Shown in pieces: positions 1 through 7,409 of a DNA stretch of 43,898 bases. Within the stretch, counting starts at the first letter, position 1, and the number at the start of each line of letters is the position of its first letter. Made by a program: the position numbers and the translations under genes. This stretch comes from an uncultured Lachnospiraceae bacterium (GTDB lineage: Bacteria; Bacillota; Clostridia; Lachnospirales; Lachnospiraceae): the NCBI GenBank assembly GCA_947625875.1, contig CANQQG010000016.1:1-43898 (forward strand), written 5' to 3'. The notes beneath the pieces were generated by a model, which had not been told where the DNA came from, made no database searches, and saw only the letters and a list, made by a program, of their open reading frames with translations.

Positions 1-14
1 ATATCTGCTTTCAT
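1..14 (-). CDS. Possible start of rpmE (ribosomal protein L31), cut by the window edge
   Basis: Only the first codons are visible, reading M-K-A-D-(I/M) leftwards off the window edge. A GAGGTG ribosome binding site lies six bases upstream of the ATG, which marks a genuine start. In Firmicutes rpmE commonly follows rho directly, and L31 often begins with M-K/R-x-x-I. The L31 identity therefore rests on synteny and five residues, not on a recognised domain. Confidence 0.4.
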
Positions 15-43
15 TATTTTCACCTCGCATATATTAAGTATTC

Positions 44-71
44 CGTATAGAAATCCGTATTTGAAAATCAA
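44..71 (-). promoter_or_regulatory. Candidate sigma-A promoter for the gene after rho
   Basis: On the minus strand a TTGATT -35 (66-71) is followed by a 16-base spacer and a TATACG -10 (44-49). It lies between the rho stop and the start of the next gene. The -10 is imperfect, so this is tentative. Confidence 0.3.
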
Positions 72-128
72 CAGCTACTTAATAGTAGCACATTCTATCT
101 GCATATGCAAGCCAAAAATTAAAATTAT

Positions 129-1562
129 TTATAAAACCCGCCGTTTCTTTACAAGCTGGATGTATTCGCGGTTATCTTGCGTGTGCGCAAACATATTCAG
201 GATATTTTCAACCGCTTCATCGGTCTTCATGCCATTGATCCCTTTGCGCATGATATCCACCGCTTCCTGCTCCTCGCGGTCTAACAGCAGATCCTCCCGG
301 CGCGTTCCGGACTTCACAATGTCGATCGCAGGGAATACGCGCTTTTCAGAGAGCTTGCGGTCTAAAACAAGCTCCATATTGCCTGTCCCCTTAAATTCTT
401 CATATACAACATCATCCATCTTGCTGCCCGTATCCACGAGCGCCGTCGCAAGCACCGTCAGGCTGCCGCCCTCCCGCATATTCCTTGCCGCGCCGAAGAA
501 ACGTTTCGGCATATGCAGCGCCGCCGGGTCAAGGCCGCCCGAAAGCGTGCGCCCGCTTGGCGGAACTGTCAGGTTATAGGCCCTTGCAAGCCTTGTGATG
601 GAATCCAATAAGATCATAACGTCTTTTTTATGCTCAACCAGTCGTTTTGCGCGCTCAATGACCATCTCAGACACACGTTTATGATGTTCCGGCAGCTCAT
701 CAAACGTCGAGTAGATCACTTCTACATTTTTCCCTTCAATCGCCTCTTTGATATCCGTCACTTCCTCCGGACGCTCATCGATCAGAAGAATGATCAGGTG
801 GATCTCCGGATTATTTTCCTTGATCGCCTGCGCCACCTGTTTTAAAAGCGTCGTTTTTCCGGCCTTTGGCGGCGAAACGATCATTCCCCTCTGCCCCTTT
901 CCGATCGGCGACACGAGATCTACGATCCGCATGGACGTCGTCGTCCGGTTTGTTTCCAGACGCAGCCGCTCATTCGGGAAGATCGGCGTCAGATCCTCAA
1001 AGTTGCGCCGCTTACATGCCACTGACGGATTCAGGCCATTGATCGTTGTGATATAGAGCAGGGCGCTGAATTTTTCCCCCTGTGTCTTGATCCTCGTATT
1101 CCCGCGCAGGATATCGCCTGTTTTCAGCCCGAACCGGCGGATCTGGGACGGCGACACGTAAACGTCATGTTCGCCCGGCAGATAATTTTCACAGCGGATA
1201 AACCCATAGCCGTCCGGCATAACTTCCAAAATTCCGTCCGCCGTTATCCCGCTGTCAAGCTCGGAATTATATTCCTCCTTGTTGTCCGCCGCATCCCTGC
1301 GCTGCTTTGCCTCCTGCTGCGCATTGGCATTTTGGCCCTGTCCCTGTTGTTCCTGCCGGTTTGTTTTTTCCGGCTGTTCCGTTTTTTCTTTCTCAGGAGC
1401 CTTCTTTTCCTCTTGTTCTTTCGGGTTTGTGACATTCTTGTCTTCTTCCAACATACGGTCAATCAGCTCCGCCTTCTTCATTCCTGTGATGCCCTTTATC
1501 CCACGCGCCTTTGCCAGGTCTTTCAACACAGCCAGGGATAATGTTTCATATTTTTCTTTCAT
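129..1562 (-). CDS. rho: Transcription termination factor Rho
   Basis: Hexameric RNA-dependent ATPase/helicase that terminates transcription in the cytoplasm. The 477-residue protein has an N-terminal Rho-N helical domain (about 1-40, [17 protein letters not shown]), then a hydrophilic K/E/Q/N-rich low-complexity insert (about 41-103). The cold-shock-like RNA-binding domain follows (about 106-180, [13 protein letters not shown]), then the RecA-like ATPase domain with Walker [10 protein letters not shown] near 230-238 and the [11 protein letters not shown] and SGGLDP segments. The start is supported by AAGGAG eight bases upstream. It is longer than the roughly 420-residue E. coli protein because of the insert, a feature seen in many Clostridia and Bacteroidetes. 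Identification is secure. Confidence 0.97.
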   Translation of the reverse strand: MKEKYETLSLAVLKDLAKARGIKGITGMKKAELIDRMLEEDKNVTNPKEQEEKKAPEKEKTEQPEKTNRQEQQGQGQNANAQQEAKQRRDAADNKEEYNSELDSGITADGILEVMPDGYGFIRCENYLPGEHDVYVSPSQIRRFGLKTGDILRGNTRIKTQGEKFSALLYITTINGLNPSVACKRRNFEDLTPIFPNERLRLETNRTTTSMRIVDLVSPIGKGQRGMIVSPPKAGKTTLLKQVAQAIKENNPEIHLIILLIDERPEEVTDIKEAIEGKNVEVIYSTFDELPEHHKRVSEMVIERAKRLVEHKKDVMILLDSITRLARAYNLTVPPSGRTLSGGLDPAALHMPKRFFGAARNMREGGSLTVLATALVDTGSKMDDVVYEEFKGTGNMELVLDRKLSEKRVFPAIDIVKSGTRREDLLLDREEQEAVDIMRKGINGMKTDEAVENILNMFAHTQDNREYIQLVKKRRVL

Positions 1563-1669
1563 ACAAAATTCTCCTTATTCTTTCTGTCTTTCCGGGATTC
1601 TAAAATTGATCTTTCTAACCTGATTGAAATCTGCACTGCAGAATAGATTATTAAAGCATGAATGAACTT

Positions 1670-1675
1670 ATTATA
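1670..1675 (-). promoter_or_regulatory. Candidate -10 element for rho
   Basis: A perfect TATAAT on the minus strand lies about 100 bases upstream of the rho start. The -35 position falls in an eleven-base T run and is not consensus, so only the -10 is called. The 1563-1848 spacer holds no other coding signal. Confidence 0.4.
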
Positions 1676-1782
1676 CACTATCATCTGAAAAAAAAAAAGT
1701 CTTTTTTTAAAATTTTGCTCCAATTTTCCGTTTTTTTGAAATGCAAACACGCAGCCGCGCCTTCCGCCAGAAACGCCGCTGC

Positions 1783-1824
1783 CATAAAACAGCCGGGCGC
1801 ATCGCCAAAAACAATGCACCCGGC
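1783..1824 (-). terminator. Terminator of nifJ
   Basis: An 11-bp GC-rich stem (arms 1792-1802 and 1814-1824, one G-U pair) has an 11-base loop. On the minus strand it is followed by TGTTTTATG, a short interrupted U tract. It begins 24 bases past the nifJ stop. Confidence 0.65.
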
Positions 1825-1848
1825 AGATTGCAAACTGCTCAATATTGA

Positions 1849-4800
1849 TTATTTATACAGCTCAACAAGCCTTTCCAGATGTTCATAACGCTCTTTTGCC
1901 GCTTCTTCGGAAGCCTTGAAGAGTTTTTCCGCACGATCCGGGAAGGATCTTGCCAGACGGCTGTAACGCGTCTCATTATTCAGGAAATCCTGATAGCTGC
2001 CATCGCCCGGTTTGGAAGCCAGCGTAAACGGATTCTTTCCTTCCGCCTTTAATGCAGGGTTGAAGGAGAACAGATTCCAGTAGCCTGCCGCAACCGCTTT
2101 CTTCATCTCATCCTGGCAGTGGTTCATGCCGCCCTTCACGCCGTGAAGTTCGCATGGCGCATAACCGATGATCAGGGACGGGCCGTTGTAAGCTTCCGCT
2201 TCGGTAAGGACTTTTACAGCCTGCGCCATATTTGCGCCAAGCGCGATCTGCGCCACGTATACATAGCCATAGCTCATTGCGATCTCCGCAAGGCTCTTCT
2301 TGCCGATGTCCTTGCCCGCAGCCGCAAACTGGCAGACCTCGCCGATATTGGAAGCCTTGGAAGCCTGGCCGCCTGTATTGGAATACATCTCTGTATCGAA
2401 TACCATGACGTTTACGTTCTCGCCGGAAGCCAGCACATGATCCAGGCCGCCGAAACCGATATCATATGCCCAACCGTCGCCGCCGAAGATCCATACGGAT
2501 TTCTTTGCAAGGTAGTCTTTCTTTTCCAGCGCCGCCTGTGCGTCCGGACATCCTGCCGCAGCCGCTTTTTCAAGCTCAGCCACAAGCGCTTCCGTTGCCG
2601 GCGTGTTTTCTTTTGTCATATCCTTTGTTTCTTCAAATTTTGCAAACGCCGCTTTTAATTCTGCGCCCGCCTTATCGGAAGAAGCGCATTTCCTTGCGCT
2701 CTCAATTGCCTGCTCACGGAGAACTTTCTGTCCAATCTGCATGCCAAGCCCATGCTCCGCGTTATCCTCAAATAAGGAGTTTGCCCATGCCGGCCCTTTC
2801 TTTGAATCCTTATTTACCGTATATGGCGAGGTTGCCGCCGGGCCGCCCCAGATCGAAGAACATCCGGTTGCGTTGGAGATATACATATGCTCGCCGAACA
2901 GCTGCGTAATCAGGCGCGCATAGGAAGTCTCCGCACATCCCGCGCAGGAGCCTGAGAACTCAAGCAGCGGCTGGTTGAACTGGGAGCCTTTTACGGTGTT
3001 GTCCGCCGGCATACCCGGTTTCTTTCCTACGTTTGCTACCAGATAGTCGAATACCGGCTGCTCTGCCGCCTGTGATTCCTGCGGAACCATCTCGATCGCG
3101 CCGACCGGGCAGACTGTGATACATTCGCCGCATCCCATACAGTCTAACGGGGATACGCTCATCGTGTATTTATATTCACTTGCCTTTGGCTTTGTATCCG
3201 CAAGCTTGATATTGGACGGAGCCGCTTTTACTTCGTCGTCACTTAACATAAACGGACGGATGGTCGCGTGTGAACATACGAACGCGCACTGGTTACACTG
3301 GATGCACTTCTCCGCGCTCCACGTAGGAACCGTTACCGCCGTACCGCGTTTTTCATATGCAGCCGCGCCAAGTTCGAACTGTCCGTCCGGATTTTCCTTA
3401 AACGCAGATACCGGAAGGCTGTCGCCATCCATCAGGGAAATCGGATCAAGCAGGTCTTTTACCAGCTTTACAACTTCCGGACGGCCTGTATATTCCGGCT
3501 TCGGCGCATCCGGCTGCGGATTTGACCAGGAAGCAGGCACTTCCACTTTATGTACCGCGTCAACGCCGGCGTCGATCGCTTTATAGTTCATCTCTACAAC
3601 CGCGTCGCCCTTCTTGCCGTACGATTTCTTTGCCGCCGCTTTCATATAATCTACCGCTTCATCGATCGGCATTACATTTGCCAGCTTGAAGAATGCGGAC
3701 TGCAGGATCGTATTGGTGCGTTTGCCCATGCCGATCTCAATCGCCTTGTCAATCGCGTTGATCGTATACAGCTGGATATTGTTGTCTGCGATATATTTCT
3801 TTGCTTCCGCATTCAGGTGATGCTCCAGCTCCTCGTCTGACCACTGGCAGTTGATCATGAATACGCCGCCCGGTTTTACGTCCTGAACCATCTTGAATCC
3901 CTTATTTACATATGCCGGGTTGTGGCAAGCCACAAAGTCCGCCTGGTTGATGTAATATGGGCTTCTGATCGGTTTGTCGCCGAAACGCAGGTGGGAGATC
4001 GTAACGCCGCCCGTCTTCTTTGAGTCATACTGGAAGTATGCCTGGATGTATTTATCCGTATGGTCGCCGATGATCTTCGTAGAGTTCTTGTTTGCGCCTA
4101 CGGTGCCGTCGCCGCCAAGTCCCCAGAACTTACATTCTACCGTACCCTCTGCCGCTGTGATCGGAGCCGGTTTTACTTCCGGAAGGCTTAAATTCGTCAC
4201 ATCGTCTACGATACCGATCGTAAAGCGCGCCTTCGGAGCGTCTTTTTCGAGCTCTTTATATACGGCAAATACGGAAGATGGCGGCGTGTCTTTCGAGCCA
4301 AGTCCGTAACGTCCGCCGGTCAGCACGATGGAGTCAAGCCCCGCCTCGCGCAGCGTCGCCGCAACGTCCAGATATAACGGGTCGCCAAGCGCGCCCGGCT
4401 CTTTCGTCCTGTCAAGGACAGCCACTTTCTTTGCGGTCTTCGGCAATACTTTCAGGAATGCCTCTGAAACCCAGGGACGGTACAGGCGCACTTTTACCAG
4501 GCCGACTTTTTCGCCTTTTGCCATCAGGTAGTCGATCACTTCTTCCGCAACGTCATTGATCGAGCCCATCGCTACGATCACGCGGTCTGCGTCCGCCGCG
4601 CCGTAGTAATTGAACAGGTCATAATCCGTACCGAGCTTCTCGTTGATCTTTGCCATGTATTTTGACACGATCGCCGGGAGCGCATTGTAAGCCTCGTTAC
4701 ATGCTTCACGGTGCTGGAAGAATACGTCGCCGTTTTCATGGGAACCGCGCATTGCCGGATGCTCCGGATTTAACGCATGGCTGCGGAATGCCTTTACAGC

Positions 4801-5394
4801 GTCCATATTGCACATTTCTTTCAGGTCTGCATAATCCCATTTTTCAATCTTCTGGATCTCATGAGAGGTGCGGAACCCGTCGAAGAAATTGATAAACGGA
4901 ACCTTTCCCTCAATGGTCGCAAGATGCGCAACCGGGCTGAGATCCATGACTTCCTGCGGGTTTGTCTCGCACAGCATCGCAAAGCCGGTCTGACGGCAGG
5001 CATATACGTCGCTGTGGTCGCCGAAAATATTCAGGGACTGGGTTGCAACCGTACGCGCGGATACGTCAAATACGCACGGGAGCTGCTCGCCCGCGATCTT
5101 ATACATATTCGGGATCATCAGCAAAAGACCCTGAGACGCCGTAAACGTCGTTGTCAGCGCGCCCGCTGCAAGAGAGCCATGCACAGCGCCCGCCGCGCCT
5201 GCTTCCGATTCCATTTCCACTACTTTTACCTGGTTTCCAAAGATGTTCTCCTGTCCCGCTGCGGACCACTGATCAACAGTATCAGCCATCGGGCTGGACG
5301 GAGTGATCGGGTAAATAGCCGCAACATCTGTAAACGCATAAGCTACATGAGCTGCGGCTGTGTTACCGTCCATAGATTGTTTTGCTCTAGGCAT
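1849..5394 (-). CDS. nifJ: Pyruvate:ferredoxin (flavodoxin) oxidoreductase
   Basis: Homodimeric, oxygen-sensitive enzyme converting pyruvate and CoA to acetyl-CoA, CO2 and reduced ferredoxin; it is the main pyruvate-oxidising enzyme of fermentative anaerobes. The single-chain form of 1,181 residues carries all domains in order. These are the N-terminal pyrimidine-binding domain (AIYPITPSSPMAD), the gamma-type domain (GLGGDGTVGANKNS), two [4Fe-4S] motifs (CxxCxxCxxxC near 695 and 750), the proximal-cluster CAGCAET motif, and the TPP/Mg motif GGDGWAYDIG near 968 with NTGGQASKAS. The start at 5394 (MPRAKQSMDG) is chosen because AAGGAGG lies eight bases upstream; an in-frame ATG 48 bases further up has no such site. 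It is monocistronic, with its own promoter and terminator. Confidence 0.97.
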   Translation of the reverse strand: MPRAKQSMDGNTAAAHVAYAFTDVAAIYPITPSSPMADTVDQWSAAGQENIFGNQVKVVEMESEAGAAGAVHGSLAAGALTTTFTASQGLLLMIPNMYKIAGEQLPCVFDVSARTVATQSLNIFGDHSDVYACRQTGFAMLCETNPQEVMDLSPVAHLATIEGKVPFINFFDGFRTSHEIQKIEKWDYADLKEMCNMDAVKAFRSHALNPEHPAMRGSHENGDVFFQHREACNEAYNALPAIVSKYMAKINEKLGTDYDLFNYYGAADADRVIVAMGSINDVAEEVIDYLMAKGEKVGLVKVRLYRPWVSEAFLKVLPKTAKKVAVLDRTKEPGALGDPLYLDVAATLREAGLDSIVLTGGRYGLGSKDTPPSSVFAVYKELEKDAPKARFTIGIVDDVTNLSLPEVKPAPITAAEGTVECKFWGLGGDGTVGANKNSTKIIGDHTDKYIQAYFQYDSKKTGGVTISHLRFGDKPIRSPYYINQADFVACHNPAYVNKGFKMVQDVKPGGVFMINCQWSDEELEHHLNAEAKKYIADNNIQLYTINAIDKAIEIGMGKRTNTILQSAFFKLANVMPIDEAVDYMKAAAKKSYGKKGDAVVEMNYKAIDAGVDAVHKVEVPASWSNPQPDAPKPEYTGRPEVVKLVKDLLDPISLMDGDSLPVSAFKENPDGQFELGAAAYEKRGTAVTVPTWSAEKCIQCNQCAFVCSHATIRPFMLSDDEVKAAPSNIKLADTKPKASEYKYTMSVSPLDCMGCGECITVCPVGAIEMVPQESQAAEQPVFDYLVANVGKKPGMPADNTVKGSQFNQPLLEFSGSCAGCAETSYARLITQLFGEHMYISNATGCSSIWGGPAATSPYTVNKDSKKGPAWANSLFEDNAEHGLGMQIGQKVLREQAIESARKCASSDKAGAELKAAFAKFEETKDMTKENTPATEALVAELEKAAAAGCPDAQAALEKKDYLAKKSVWIFGGDGWAYDIGFGGLDHVLASGENVNVMVFDTEMYSNTGGQASKASNIGEVCQFAAAGKDIGKKSLAEIAMSYGYVYVAQIALGANMAQAVKVLTEAEAYNGPSLIIGYAPCELHGVKGGMNHCQDEMKKAVAAGYWNLFSFNPALKAEGKNPFTLASKPGDGSYQDFLNNETRYSRLARSFPDRAEKLFKASEEAAKERYEHLERLVELYK

Positions 5395-5440
5395 TTCAAT
5401 TTCCTCCTTCTTTTTTGCGTCGTCGAACGACCTTATGTAC

Positions 5441-5469
5441 ATTTTAGCATTTAATTTGTCGATTGTAAA
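5441..5469 (-). promoter_or_regulatory. sigma-A promoter of nifJ
   Basis: TTTACA (-35, 5464-5469), a 17-base spacer and TAAAAT (-10, 5441-5446) on the minus strand, about 47 bases before the nifJ start. The leader contains a small GTCG-TTCGA-CGAC hairpin between the promoter and the ribosome binding site. Confidence 0.7.
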
Positions 5470-5576
5470 GGTTGTGTTCTGTACAAATCGAAATGCAATT
5501 TCAATTTTTTATCATGCAGATTTAGACGTATTGCACAAAAAGCATACGGCGTTCCTTTTTTTCTGCCCAAAGGCGC

Positions 5577-5604
5577 TTGAAAAATACTGATTTTACTGTA
5601 AAAT
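5577..5604 (+). promoter_or_regulatory. sigma-A promoter of the ABC-F gene
   Basis: TTGAAA (-35, 5577-5582), a 16-base spacer and TAAAAT (-10, 5599-5604), placed about 60 bases upstream of the ABC-F start. It is divergent from the nifJ promoter across roughly 100 bases. Confidence 0.6.
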
Positions 5605-5665
5605 ATCTACCATATGAGTATTATGAATGAAATGATTTTAAATCAGGAAAGGCAGCAGAAAAATT

Positions 5666-7306
5666 ATGATCAGTGCAAATAATGTCACCCTGCGTCTTGG
5701 AAAAAAGGCGCTTTTTGAAGATGTGAACATCAAGTTTACCGAAGGCAACTGTTACGGCCTGATCGGCGCGAACGGCGCCGGGAAGTCCACGTTTTTAAAG
5801 ATCCTGACCGGGGAGCTGGAACCGACGAACGGGAATGTCGCCGTCACGCCGGGGCAGCGGCTCTCTTTCTTAAAACAGGACCACTTTCAATATGATGAGT
5901 TTTCGGTTCTGGATACGGTCATCATGGGGAACCAGCGTCTCTACGACATCATGAAAGAAAAAGACGCGATCTACGCAAAGGAAGATTTTACCGACGACGA
6001 CGGCATCCGCGCAAGCGAACTGGAAGCGGAATTTGCGGAAATGGACGGCTGGAACGCGGAATCTGACGCCGCCACGCTGCTTACGGGGCTGGGCATCCCT
6101 GTGGAGAGCCACTACACGCTTATGAAAGACGTTCCCGGCCCGTTAAAAGTCAAAGTCCTGCTGGCGCAGGCATTGTTCGGCAACCCGGACATCCTGCTGC
6201 TCGACGAGCCTACAAACCATCTGGATTTAGACGCGATCGCATGGCTGGAAGAATTTTTGATCAGCTTTGACAATACGGTGATCGTGGTCTCCCATGACCG
6301 CTATTTTTTAAATAAGGTATGCACGCATACCGCGGACATCGACTACGGCAAGATCCAGCTCTACGCCGGAAACTACGATTTCTGGTATGAATCCAGCCAG
6401 CTGCTGATCCGCCAGATGAAAGAGGCGAATAAGAAAAAAGAGGAAAAGATCAGGGAGCTGCAGGAATTTATTTCCCGTTTCTCCGCAAACGCCTCCAAAT
6501 CCAAACAGGCGACTTCAAGGAAACGCGCGCTGGAAAAAATCCAATTGGACGAAATCAAACCTTCGAGCCGGAAATACCCATATATTGATTTCCGCCCGGC
6601 GCGTGAGATCGGCAACGAAGTGCTCGCTGTGGAGGGGCTTTGCAAAACCATCGACGGGGTAAAGGTTCTTGATCATATTTCTTTCGTTATGGGGCGTGAG
6701 GATAAAATCGCGTTTGTCGGCAGCAACGAGCTGGCGAAGACGACGCTCTTTAAAATCCTGACCGGGGAAATGGAACCGGACGAAGGGAACTATAAATGGG
6801 GCGTTACGACAAGCCAGTCTTATTTCCCGAAAGACAACACTGAGATCTTTCAAAACGACCTCGCGATCACAGACTGGCTGACGCAGTTTTCAGAGATCAA
6901 GGACGCAACGTATGTCAGAGGGTTTCTCGGCAGGATGCTGTTTGCCGGAGACGACGGCATGAAGAAAATGAAAGTGTTATCCGGCGGGGAAAAGGTGCGT
7001 GTGCTGCTCTCCCGCATGATGATCGAGGGGTCTAACGTCCTGATCTTTGACGAACCGACCGACCACCTTGACATGGAATCCATCACCGCGTTAAATAACG
7101 GCATGATGAAGTTTCCGGGCGTTATTTTATTCGCCTGCCGCGACCATCAGGTCGTACAGACGACGGCAAACCGCATCATTGAGTTTCTGCCGGACGGCAC
7201 GATGATCGATAAAGTGACCACTTATGATGAATATCTGGAAAGTGACGAGATGGCAAGAAAGCGCCAGGTTTATTCCATGTCGGAAAGTGACGCGGAGGAC
7301 AATTGA
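5666..7306 (+). CDS. ABC-F family ATPase, YbiT-like, with one degenerate ATP site
   Basis: Soluble tandem ATPase of the ABC-F class, ribosome-associated translation factors without membrane segments. The layout resembles E. coli YbiT, including the linker run SRFSANASKSKQATSRKRAL (about 270-289). NBD1 has an intact Walker A (GANGAGKS, 34-41), Walker B (DILLLDEPTNHLD) and switch His210, but its signature is VPGPLK (156-161) instead of LSGG-like. NBD2 has an intact signature LSGGEK (438-443), but Walker A is GSNELAKT (352-359, second Gly replaced by Ala). Its switch histidine is Arg492 (ACRDHQ), and the D-loop reads DEPTDHLD. It is the only plus-strand gene here. Whether it gives antibiotic resistance cannot be told; no resistance-type extended linker is evident. 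Confidence 0.9.
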   Translation: MISANNVTLRLGKKALFEDVNIKFTEGNCYGLIGANGAGKSTFLKILTGELEPTNGNVAVTPGQRLSFLKQDHFQYDEFSVLDTVIMGNQRLYDIMKEKDAIYAKEDFTDDDGIRASELEAEFAEMDGWNAESDAATLLTGLGIPVESHYTLMKDVPGPLKVKVLLAQALFGNPDILLLDEPTNHLDLDAIAWLEEFLISFDNTVIVVSHDRYFLNKVCTHTADIDYGKIQLYAGNYDFWYESSQLLIRQMKEANKKKEEKIRELQEFISRFSANASKSKQATSRKRALEKIQLDEIKPSSRKYPYIDFRPAREIGNEVLAVEGLCKTIDGVKVLDHISFVMGREDKIAFVGSNELAKTTLFKILTGEMEPDEGNYKWGVTTSQSYFPKDNTEIFQNDLAITDWLTQFSEIKDATYVRGFLGRMLFAGDDGMKKMKVLSGGEKVRVLLSRMMIEGSNVLIFDEPTDHLDMESITALNNGMMKFPGVILFACRDHQVVQTTANRIIEFLPDGTMIDKVTTYDEYLESDEMARKRQVYSMSESDAEDN

Positions 7307-7342
7307 CGCCGTTTCGGAACCCTCTGCATTTATTATAAATTC

Positions 7343-7386
7343 AGCGGCAGCCGCACCCCTCACTTATGAGAGGCGCGGCTGCCGCT
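7343..7386. terminator. Strong hairpin between convergent genes
   Basis: A perfect 12-bp stem (arms 7343-7354 and 7375-7386, AGCGGCAGCCGC and its complement) with further CCTC/GAGG pairing in the loop. It lies between the convergent ABC-F and lipoprotein genes. Neither side has a real U tract, so it is either a weak bidirectional intrinsic terminator or a 3'-end stabiliser. Confidence 0.55.
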
Positions 7387-7409
7387 TCATGCGATTGCCA
7401 ATGCATCTT

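Noticed and set aside
1849-5442. Longer start for PFOR, MYIRSFDDAKKKEEIEM
   Set aside because: The extra codons cover the AAGGAGG site and the leader; the -10 of the promoter lies immediately before them.
5470-5486. TTGTG-TTCTG-TACAA near the nifJ promoter, considered as a redox (Rex) operator
   Set aside because: Spacing and length differ from the Rex consensus (18 bp with a longer central gap), and only one half-site is good.
5614-5682. A 22-codon upstream reading frame overlapping the ABC-F start, as in leader-peptide control of resistance ABC-F genes
   Set aside because: It has no ribosome binding site, starts about three bases after the expected transcript start, and no attenuator hairpin follows.
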